Origin: Streptomyces bungoensis
GTDB lineage: Bacteria > Actinomycetota > Actinomycetes > Streptomycetales > Streptomycetaceae
Assembly: GCF_001514215.1 (NCBI RefSeq)
Contig: NZ_KQ948870.1
Coordinates: 1 to 64,000 of the forward strand
Length of the DNA stretch: 64,000 bases
Direction of reading: 5' to 3'
The position numbers and the translations under genes are program-made. Below the pieces are notes generated by a model. That model saw only the letters and a program-made list of their open reading frames with translations, was not told where the DNA came from and ran no database searches. Positions 18,550 to 25,311 of the stretch are shown here, piece by piece. Positions within the stretch are counted from its first letter, which is position 1. The number at the start of each line of letters is the position of its first letter.

Positions 18550-19491
18550 TCAGAAACCGGCGCGCTCCTCCGCGTACGTCTTGGCGAGGCGGAGGTTGCT
18601 CATGCTGTTGCCGCTCAGCAGACGCCGCAGGTACCGGCGCGCCTCACCGACCGTCGTCGCGCCGCCCAGCTGAGATAGCGCCGAGCTCTTGATCGTGCTG
18701 GTGTGCCGGGCTTCGGCGATGACGCCCTCCGGCACTTCGGTGAACCGCCAGTGGCCGGTGTGCGCGTCCAGCATCGTCGGCAGCGAGATCTGCTTATACA
18801 CGATCAGCTTGGGCGGGAGGCAGATCCGCACCGAACGGACGGTGTGCGTGCTGCCGTCCGGGCCCTTGGTGTCCATGTCGAAGAACTGGACGTTCGGCAC
18901 GTCCTCGGTCATGGCGAGCCCCACCACGTGCGGAATGCGCTCGGGCCACAGGTCCGCCCGGTAGAGGTATTCGTAGGCGTCATCGACGGAACCGGCGATG
19001 AAAAGCGGGTCGGTGAAGGACACCACGAGTTCGTCCAGATCGGCGCGGCGCTCCGCCGTGTCGCGGAGCGTGGCGAGGCAGTCCTGGCTGTCCTGGTCGA
19101 TGCCGTCCAGCAACGGGCCGAGATCGGCGCCGGCCGGCGCGCCGACGTGGTGAACCAGTTCGGCCCGGGTCCGGTTCGGCGCCAGTTCGGTGATGACCCA
19201 CTCGCCGCGCAGGTCGGTGGCGGGCGCTTCGGGCTCCATGTGCGCGAAGGTGATGCGGCGTCCCGGCCGGTCCGTGCGGCGCACGGTCTGCCAGGTGCGG
19301 ACGGCGGCGTCGCCGGCCAGCGCCCAGTGCCTGACCAGTTCCCCCTTCTCGTTGGAGTGGACCACTTCCGCGTGCACCGCGGACCGGTGGAACTGCGGCC
19401 AACTCGCGATGTCCGCGACCGTGTCGAACACCGTCTCCACGTCGGCGTCGACGGTGATGCCGTGGTCAACTCGCCGCTGTGTACTCGACAC
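18550..19491 (-). CDS. Di-domain polyketide aromatase/cyclase
   Basis: This 313-residue protein consists of two tandem START/SRPBCC domains (about 1-150 and 155-313). The length and layout match ActVII/Gris-type di-domain ARO/CYC, which catalyse first-ring cyclisation and aromatisation of the ACP-bound poly-beta-keto chain. The first domain opens with VDADVETVFDTVADIASWPQFH, the typical hot-dog-like cavity start. GTG 19491 was chosen because GAGGTG lies about nine bases upstream and an N-terminal domain start follows at once. The upstream region carries a SARP-type triple heptamer. Di-domain forms usually go with C9-reduced chains, consistent with ketoreductase genes in the cluster. Confidence 0.92.
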   Translation of the reverse strand: MSSTQRRVDHGITVDADVETVFDTVADIASWPQFHRSAVHAEVVHSNEKGELVRHWALAGDAAVRTWQTVRRTDRPGRRITFAHMEPEAPATDLRGEWVITELAPNRTRAELVHHVGAPAGADLGPLLDGIDQDSQDCLATLRDTAERRADLDELVVSFTDPLFIAGSVDDAYEYLYRADLWPERIPHVVGLAMTEDVPNVQFFDMDTKGPDGSTHTVRSVRICLPPKLIVYKQISLPTMLDAHTGHWRFTEVPEGVIAEARHTSTIKSSALSQLGGATTVGEARRYLRRLLSGNSMSNLRLAKTYAEERAGF

Positions 19492-19554
19492 AACAAGACA
19501 CCTCACAAGCGTCGTAGCGTCCGGATCCGTCACGCCCGACCATGTCCGTCCTCG

Positions 19555-19583
19555 ATCGATCTCGCTTCGAGGACCCTTCGAGT
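19555..19583. promoter_or_regulatory. Putative SARP-binding heptamer repeats, divergent cyclase promoter
   Basis: ATCGATC (19555), TTCGAGG (19566) and TTCGAGT (19577) are spaced exactly 11 bp in the 204-bp region between the aromatase/cyclase (minus) and the TcmI-type cyclase (plus). They are the same format as the other two sites. On the minus strand a GACATG-like -10 lies 8 bp beyond the last heptamer. Confidence 0.65.
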
Positions 19584-19695
19584 TCATCGTGCGCGGCCGG
19601 CGCCGGCCGTTGATCAGGCGTCGATCCGGCGTCGAAGGCGCGGGCCCAAGCTGGGCGCGCTCGAAAGGCACCCCGCCCATCGTGAGGAGACGCTT

Positions 19696-20373
19696 ATGCC
19701 GAGCATCATCACTGTCGGCACGTTCGACAGTGGTAACGTCGCCGACGTCACCAAGATCCTTCGGGAGTTCGATGGCGAGGTCGCTTCCGAACTGCCGCAG
19801 CTGCGCCGCAGACAGGTCTTCAGCTACAGCGACCTTTACGTGCACATGCAGGACTGGGACGTCGCCGACCCGGACGAGGCGTACCGGATCATCACCACCG
19901 ACCCCCGGTGCATTCGGCTGAACGAACGCCTGTCGCCCTATTTCAGCGATTATTCCGCGACGGAGGACTGGGACGGCCCGGTCGACCGGCCGACAGCCGA
20001 GCGTTTCTACCTGTGGCCGGCTGAACAACTGGATGACCTGGAGCACACGTACAGCGCGGTCATCGTCAACGTCCAGCGGCAGGAACACATCCCCGAGGTG
20101 TCACGGCTGTTCGCGGAGTCGGATGCGACCGATATTCCGCAGAAGATGGGCACGCTGCGCCGCCAGATCTATCTGTGGCGCGGTATCTACCTGCACATCC
20201 AGGACTTCGCCGTATCCAACAGCATGGAGGCGATCAGCGAGGTGTGGACGGAGGGCGACCCGCGCTTCCTCCAGCTCGTCGATGACCTCACGGAGCTCAT
20301 TCCGCCATACGACCCGCAAGGCAATTCGTTGGCCACCCGTTTCTACCACTGGGCTGCAGAGGTGTCAGCATGA
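19696..20373 (+). CDS. Tandem TcmI-type polyketide cyclase
   Basis: This 225-residue protein is made of two consecutive TcmI-like (Cyclase_polyket) ferredoxin-fold units. Both repeat the LRRRQVFSYSDLYVHMQDW / LRRQIYLWRGIYLHIQDFA pattern and the following DPRC / DPRF and RFYLWPAE / RFYHWAAE blocks. The single-domain TcmI is about 110 residues, so this is a duplication-fusion. Such cyclases close later rings of tetracyclic and pentangular aromatic polyketides. ATG 19696 has GAGGAGA six bases upstream. Its stop overlaps the start of the second P450 (ATGA), so the two are coupled. Confidence 0.9.
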   Translation: MPSIITVGTFDSGNVADVTKILREFDGEVASELPQLRRRQVFSYSDLYVHMQDWDVADPDEAYRIITTDPRCIRLNERLSPYFSDYSATEDWDGPVDRPTAERFYLWPAEQLDDLEHTYSAVIVNVQRQEHIPEVSRLFAESDATDIPQKMGTLRRQIYLWRGIYLHIQDFAVSNSMEAISEVWTEGDPRFLQLVDDLTELIPPYDPQGNSLATRFYHWAAEVSA

Positions 20374-21575
20374 CCAAACTCCCGACCCACCCCGTTCGCC
20401 GGCAGCTCCCCGGCGTGCTGCCGGCCGAGTACGAAACGCTGCGGGAACGCGGCATCGGCCAGGTGGAACTGCCCACGGGCGCACTCGTGTGGATGATCGT
20501 GAGGCCCGAGTACGCCCGCATCGCGCTCTCCGACCCACGGTTCAGCTCGGACAAGACGGACGACCGCTTTCCGAAGCTGACCCCCAATTCGCTGATGAAG
20601 CTGAAGTACTGCGCGCCGTTCATGATCAACCTGGACGGCCCGGAACACTTGGAGAAGAAGAAGTCGATCATCCAGGAATTCTCCCCGGCAGGGCTCGCCC
20701 GGCTGCTGCCGCGTCTGCGCGTCGCCGTGGAGGAGAAGATCGACGAAATGCTGGGGCAGCAGACCAAACCGGTCGACCTGGTGGAGGAGCTGGCGTTCCC
20801 CATCGCCTGGCGGTTGCAGGAGATGTTCCTCGGTATCCCTGCGACCGAGCTGCGGATCATGCGGGAGAACGTCTGGAAGCTGCTGCTGGGCACCTCCACC
20901 GAGGCGGAGGAGAGGGAAGCGGCCGACCGCCTGAACGGGCACGCGATAGAGGTCCTGAAGGAGAAGGCCAACCACCTCGGCGACGACATGATGAGTCGCC
21001 TCATCCTGCAGGAACGCGAGAAGCACGGCGAGATCGACTGGTACGAGATGGCCCCCCTGATGTTGTCGAACGCCCAGGGCATTCACAACTCGGTGTCCAC
21101 GATGATCTCGCTGGGCGTGCTTACCCTGCTCAACCACCCGGAGGAGCGGTCTACGCTGCTCGCCCAGCCGGAGCGGATGACGATCGCGGTGGACGAGATG
21201 CTCCGGTACTTCTCGGTCAACGACGGCACCCCCATGCGGCTGGCCACGGAGGACGTGCTCATCGGCGACACGCTGATCAAGGCCGGTGACGGTGTGGCGG
21301 TGCCGACGCTGCCCGTCAACCGCGACCCGTCGGTGTGCCCGTATCCCCATCGGCTCGACCTCATGCGGGAGGAGCCCGCCCGGCACATGGCGTTCGGTCA
21401 CGGACCGCACAAGTGCCCGGCGGACCGCCTGGTGCCGGGCCTGCTCGAGATCGTGTACACGACGCTCTTCGAGCGGGTCCCGACGCTCGCGCTCGCCGTG
21501 CCCGAGGCGGAACTGACGTACAAGTACCACTCGATCCAGGCGTTCGGCCCGGCCGAGATGCCGGTCACCTGGTAG
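20370..21575 (+). CDS. Cytochrome P450-like protein with altered oxygen-activation motif
   Basis: This 401-residue P450-fold protein has the heme loop FGHGPHKCPADRL, with the Cys ligand kept and Ala where Gly normally follows in CxG, and the K-helix ExxR (DEMLRY). The I-helix segment reads SNAQGIHNSVST, so the usual acid-alcohol pair (GxxT) is missing. P450s lacking it often do unusual chemistry or use substrate-assisted catalysis. Translationally coupled to the tandem cyclase, it probably acts soon after ring closure. Catalytic activity is likely but the reaction is unknown. Confidence 0.9.
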   Translation: MTKLPTHPVRRQLPGVLPAEYETLRERGIGQVELPTGALVWMIVRPEYARIALSDPRFSSDKTDDRFPKLTPNSLMKLKYCAPFMINLDGPEHLEKKKSIIQEFSPAGLARLLPRLRVAVEEKIDEMLGQQTKPVDLVEELAFPIAWRLQEMFLGIPATELRIMRENVWKLLLGTSTEAEEREAADRLNGHAIEVLKEKANHLGDDMMSRLILQEREKHGEIDWYEMAPLMLSNAQGIHNSVSTMISLGVLTLLNHPEERSTLLAQPERMTIAVDEMLRYFSVNDGTPMRLATEDVLIGDTLIKAGDGVAVPTLPVNRDPSVCPYPHRLDLMREEPARHMAFGHGPHKCPADRLVPGLLEIVYTTLFERVPTLALAVPEAELTYKYHSIQAFGPAEMPVTW

Positions 21576-21626
21576 GAGTCACGCCCGCCATGTGCCCACC
21601 CGGGATCGGCCGACTGCGAGAAGCGA

Positions 21627-21672
21627 CAACCTCGGGTTGACATCCTCTCCGTTGACAACTTAAGGTTGACAC
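21627..21672 (+). promoter_or_regulatory. Leaderless-type promoter with two inverted-repeat operators
   Basis: TTGACA at 21637 and TAAGGT at 21661 are separated by 18 bp and put the transcription start at or next to ATG 21673, so the mRNA may be leaderless. Two inverted repeats, CAACCTCGGGTTG (21627-21639) and CAACTTAAGGTTG (21656-21668), lie 29 bp apart and overlap the -35 and -10. TTGACA occurs three times (21637, 21652, 21666). The downstream protein has its own HTH, so autoregulation is likely. Confidence 0.6.
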
Positions 21673-22377
21673 ATGACGCAGATCACTCCGCCGGTCAGGC
21701 TCGATGAGCTGATCACGGCCATCACCGAAAACCACACCGACGCCCTCGACCAGCTCGCCGGCGCCGTCCTGCTGGCCGACCACATCGGCGAGGTCGCCGA
21801 CCATCTCATCGGTCACTTCGTCGACCAGGCCCGTCGTTCCGGCGCCTCCTGGACCGACATCGGCCGCAGCATGGGCGTCACCCGGCAGGCAGCTCAGAAG
21901 CGGTTCGTCGGAAAGGCCGACACCAAGCCGTCGAACGCCTTCGAGAAGTTCTCCCAGCCCGCCCGTAGCGCCATCATCGCTGGCATGAACGAGGCCAAGG
22001 TGGCCGGCAATGCCGAGATCGTCCCCGTGCATGTCTTCCTCGGCCTGCTCGGCACCGAGGGCAGCGCGGTCGACGCCCTGCGGGCGCAGGGCATCGACCT
22101 CGACCACGCACGGGGCACGGCGGTGGCCGCCCTGCCGCCGCGCAGCGACGCCGATCCGCTGCTGATTCCGTACGACGCCCGCGCGAAGAAGGCGCTGGAA
22201 CTGGCGTCGCGAGTAGCCCTGCGGCTCGCCGACGACACCGTCAGCACCGGCCACGTGCTGCTGGGGCTGCTGGAGGAGGAGGACGGCGCCGGGTTCCTGT
22301 CCTCGCTGGGCGTCGACGCGGCGGCGGCCGAGCGTTTCGTGGCGGAGGCCGCCGACGAATCGTCCGTCGCCTCGTAG
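21673..22377 (+). CDS. Clp N-domain protein with N-terminal HTH
   Basis: This 234-residue protein has a helix-turn-helix-like segment at about 45-80 (RRSGASWTDIGRSMGVTRQAAQKRFVG). It is followed by two Clp_N (ClpA/ClpC R-domain) repeats at about 90-160 and 165-225 (VPVHVFLGLLG and VSTGHVLLGLLEEE). There is no AAA ATPase domain, so it is not a chaperone by itself. Similar stand-alone proteins are widespread in Streptomyces and thought to be regulators or adaptors. Paired operator-like repeats overlie its promoter. It is read in the direction of the P450 gene but has its own promoter and terminator. A role in the polyketide pathway is uncertain. Confidence 0.85.
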   Translation: MTQITPPVRLDELITAITENHTDALDQLAGAVLLADHIGEVADHLIGHFVDQARRSGASWTDIGRSMGVTRQAAQKRFVGKADTKPSNAFEKFSQPARSAIIAGMNEAKVAGNAEIVPVHVFLGLLGTEGSAVDALRAQGIDLDHARGTAVAALPPRSDADPLLIPYDARAKKALELASRVALRLADDTVSTGHVLLGLLEEEDGAGFLSSLGVDAAAAERFVAEAADESSVAS

Positions 22378-22398
22378 CGCAACCGAACGGGTACGCAA

Positions 22399-22456
22399 CG
22401 GGAGCTCCGGGCGAGGTGGAACCTGTCGAAGGTGACACCCCGCCCGGAGGCTCCCG
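22399..22456 (+). terminator. Terminator after the Clp N-domain gene
   Basis: A 20-base GC-rich arm (22399-22418) pairs with 22436-22456 with only small imperfections, 21 bases after the stop codon. Confidence 0.7.
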
Positions 22457-22602
22457 CGCCCCACACCTCCCCATCGACCGGACTCGGCCCGTGGCGCCCA
22501 GCCCCCCTGTTCACCGCCTACCCGGGTGCGAGGGCGGCCGGGCCTCCCATGGAGGACCGGATCCCGTCCCCCTTCCCGACCCCGTACCTGCGGAGTGGTG
22601 AG

Positions 22603-22749
22603 ATGGCTTTCGACCGGACACGGATCTTCGGCCCTCGGCGCCTGCGGAGGGCACATCAACCCGAGACCACGGTGGAAGGCCCCGCACCGCGGGCATCCCT
22701 CATTGCGCCGCGCCGGCCGGCCACCGCTCGTACGGGAGCGTTGGTCTGA
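22603..22749 (+). CDS. Possible 48-residue basic protein overlapping the SDR start
   Basis: This short frame has GGAG seven bases before its ATG, and its TGA overlaps the ATG of the downstream SDR (TGATG). The product is Arg/Pro-rich and matches no family I know. The surrounding 22457-22748 stretch holds no other gene and presumably carries the SDR promoter. Confidence 0.25.
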   Translation: MAFDRTRIFGPRRLRRAHQPETTVEGPAPRASLIAPRRPATARTGALV

Positions 22750-23489
22750 TGACGGCCCCAGGTACCGGCGGCCGCGTCGCTCTGATCACCGGCGCTTCGG
22801 GAGCGCTCGGCACCGCCGTGGCACGGGTCCTCGACCATCGTGGCTACCGGCTGGCCTTGCACTACACCACAGGTGAGGACCGGGCCCGCAAGGTAGCGGC
22901 CGAGCTCAGCGGGCCGAGCGCCCTCGTGCGGGCGGACGTCGCCGACTGGGCTGCTACCCGGGACATGGTCGACCGGGTACGCGCTGAGCTGGGAAGCATC
23001 AGCGTCCTCGTCAACGCGGGTGCGATCCGCCGGGACGGCCTCATGGCCACCCAGTCCGTCGACGACTGGACCCGGACCATCGCCGTCAACCTGATCGGCA
23101 CCTTCCATACCTGCCGGGCGGCGCTCCCGGACATGCTGCGGGGCCGCTGGGGACGCATCATCAACGTCGTCTCACCCGCCGGTCTCCACGGCAGCCGTGG
23201 CCAGACGGCGTACTCGGCGGCCAAGGCCGGTGTGCTGGGAATGACCCGGAGCCTGTCCCTGGAGTGCGGGCGGTTCAACGTGACGGTCAACGCGCTGTCA
23301 CCCGGACTCATGGCCACCGCGCTCACCGAGGAGCTGCCCGCCGAGGTCAGCGCCACGCTCGTGGCCCGGACCGCGTTCGGCCGCATGGGCACGCCCGACG
23401 AGGTGGCCCGCGGCATCGAACTGCTGCTGGACGCCGACTACATGACCGGTCAGGTGCTGTCCATCGACGGGGGCATGTCGATCTCGTGA
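22749..23489 (+). CDS. FabG-like ketoreductase (SDR)
   Basis: This 246-residue classical SDR has cofactor motif TGASGALG (about 14-21), VNAG (about 88-91), catalytic Ser142, Tyr155 and Lys159 (YSAAKAG), and the FabG-like C-terminus GQVLSIDGGMSIS. It resembles ketoreductases of type II PKS clusters that reduce one keto group of the nascent chain, fitting the di-domain aromatase/cyclase. It is the last gene that looks pathway-related before the core block. Its start overlaps a small possible ORF. A housekeeping fatty-acid role cannot be excluded, but the position speaks for the cluster. Confidence 0.85.
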   Translation: MTAPGTGGRVALITGASGALGTAVARVLDHRGYRLALHYTTGEDRARKVAAELSGPSALVRADVADWAATRDMVDRVRAELGSISVLVNAGAIRRDGLMATQSVDDWTRTIAVNLIGTFHTCRAALPDMLRGRWGRIINVVSPAGLHGSRGQTAYSAAKAGVLGMTRSLSLECGRFNVTVNALSPGLMATALTEELPAEVSATLVARTAFGRMGTPDEVARGIELLLDADYMTGQVLSIDGGMSIS

Positions 23490-23845
23490 CCACCGTGCAG
23501 GACGGCCGCCCCACGCGCCCCGCTGGCGGAGTTCCCCGGAGCCTTCCGCGCGCGAAGTCAGGTCACCGGAACGGGACCTGATCAAAGGATCGGCACTCAG
23601 GCCGCCGAGCAGGTCCGCCGTCGGGTGTGAAGCCACGCTCCGCCAGAACCAGCGGCGAACGAACGTCGAGGCATTTCCCCAACCGTCCCTCCCGCAATCG
23701 AGGCAGAGCGTTCGCGACCCGCGCCCCGCTGCGAAAGCGCAGGTGAGACACGTGGCGGGAACCTGCAGCATGCTCCACGCGATGGACCTGCGGAAACATG
23801 TCGGCACGACGCACCCGCAACCTTGGGAAGCAGAAAATCAGCAGG
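23490..23845. other. Junction between polyketide cluster and core block, no gene seen
   Basis: This 356-bp stretch lies between the convergent SDR and RNA methyltransferase genes. Open frames here (for example minus 23563-23820) lack credible starts and family features and may be decayed sequence. No tRNA, integrase or clear attachment-site repeat was found. Confidence 0.4.
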
Positions 23846-25174
23846 TCAGAGACCCCTTGCTGCGGGCTCCAGAATCGCCACGCACTCCACGTGCGACGTC
23901 ATCGGGAACAGGTCGAACGCCCGCAGCGTCCGCACCCGGTACCCGCCGTCCCGGAAGTAGCCCAGGTCTCGGGCCAGCGCGGCGGGGTCGCAGGCGACGT
24001 AGGCGATGCGGCGGGCGCCGAGGGTGGACAGGTGCTGGACCGTGGAGCGGCCGGCGCCGGAGCGCGGCGGGTCGAGGACGATCAGGTCGACCTCGGTGAT
24101 GCCCGTGCGCGGGAGGACCGACTCGACCTTGCCCTGTTCGATGCGGACCCGCGGGAAGCCCTCCAGGTTGTGCCGCGCGTCCTCCACGGCCCGCTTGCCG
24201 GACTCGATGCCGAGGACCGCGCCCTGGTCGCCGAGGCGGTCGGCCAGGGCTCCGGCGAACAGGCCCGCACCGCAGTAGAGGTCCAGGGCCGTCTCGCCCT
24301 TGCGCGGGAGCAGGCCCTGCATGACCGCCGTCACCAGGGTGTCCGCCGCCTTCGGGTGGACCTGCCAGAAACCGCCGGCTCCGACGCGGTAGGTGCGGCC
24401 GTCGGCGCGCTCGCGGACGAAGGGGCGGCCGTGGACGCGGTGGACGCCGCCGGACTTCTCGTCGACCCGGAGGACCGAGACCGGCTTGTCCAGTTCGACC
24501 AGGGGCAGGCGGCCGCCGGGGCGCGGGGTGAGGATCACCTGGCGGTCCTGCGAGCCCGTCGCCGCGATCGCCTCGACCGACTCCATGCCGGTCCAGTCGC
24601 GCTTCTCGATGCCCAGCTCGCTGACGCCCTCAGCGGCGATCATGCAGTGGTCGATGCGCTCGATCTCGTGCGAGCGGTGCCGGCGCAGGCCCGCGTGGCC
24701 CTCGGCGTCGACGGCGTACTGGACGCGGGTGCGCCACTGCGGGACCTGGCCGGCGGGCAGCTTGTCGCCCTCGGCCGGCATCACCGTGCCGTCCCAGCCG
24801 GCCTCCTCGGGGGTGAGCCCGGCGAGCCGCTCGAGCTGCTCGGCGATCACCTCGCCCTTCAGCCGCCGCTGGGCGCCCGGCTTGGCGTGCTGCCAGTCGC
24901 AGCCGCCGCAGCGGCCGGGCCCGGCGAACGGGCAGGGCGCCTCGACCCGGTCCTTGGAGGCCTCCAGGATCCGTACCGCGTCCGCGCGCAGGAAGCGGGC
25001 GCCCTCCTCCCCCTCGGTCACCCGGGCCACCACCCGCTCGCCCGGCAGCGTGTGCCGGACGAACAGCACCTGCCCCTCGTGGGTGCGGGCGATGCAGTGG
25101 CCGCCGTGGGCGACGGGGCCGATCTCGACCTCGTACTCCTCGCCCACCAGAGACTTCGTCGGTTCTGCCTGCAT
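23846..25174 (-). CDS. Class I SAM-dependent RNA m5U methyltransferase (TrmA/RlmD family) with TRAM domain
   Basis: This 442-residue protein has an N-terminal TRAM RNA-binding domain (about 5-65) and an iron-sulfur cysteine cluster CPFAGPGRCGGC (about 82-93). The SAM-binding core has LDLYCGAGLFAG and DPPRSGAG, and the catalytic nucleophile lies in YVACDPAALARDL, as in uracil-5-methyltransferases. It should modify a uridine in tRNA or rRNA. ATG 25174 starts right at the TRAM domain; the longer open frame upstream is not coding. It follows the APC permease gene on the same strand. Confidence 0.93.
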   Translation of the reverse strand: MQAEPTKSLVGEEYEVEIGPVAHGGHCIARTHEGQVLFVRHTLPGERVVARVTEGEEGARFLRADAVRILEASKDRVEAPCPFAGPGRCGGCDWQHAKPGAQRRLKGEVIAEQLERLAGLTPEEAGWDGTVMPAEGDKLPAGQVPQWRTRVQYAVDAEGHAGLRRHRSHEIERIDHCMIAAEGVSELGIEKRDWTGMESVEAIAATGSQDRQVILTPRPGGRLPLVELDKPVSVLRVDEKSGGVHRVHGRPFVRERADGRTYRVGAGGFWQVHPKAADTLVTAVMQGLLPRKGETALDLYCGAGLFAGALADRLGDQGAVLGIESGKRAVEDARHNLEGFPRVRIEQGKVESVLPRTGITEVDLIVLDPPRSGAGRSTVQHLSTLGARRIAYVACDPAALARDLGYFRDGGYRVRTLRAFDLFPMTSHVECVAILEPAARGL

Positions 25175-25311
25175 GGTGGGGTGACTCCAGATCGGGGAGG
25201 GGAAAGGGAAGGGGCCGGCAGGGCCGGGGACCCGGGACGCGAAGGAGGCCGTGGTCCGGTGGGCCTGACAACAGCCCACCAGTCTACGGCCTCCCCGGCA
25301 GCCCGCGGTCC

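Noticed and set aside
23563..23820. Minus-strand frame at the cluster/core junction as a possible transposase remnant
   Set aside because: No DDE motif, terminal inverted repeats or target duplication visible; evidence too weak to call a mobile element.
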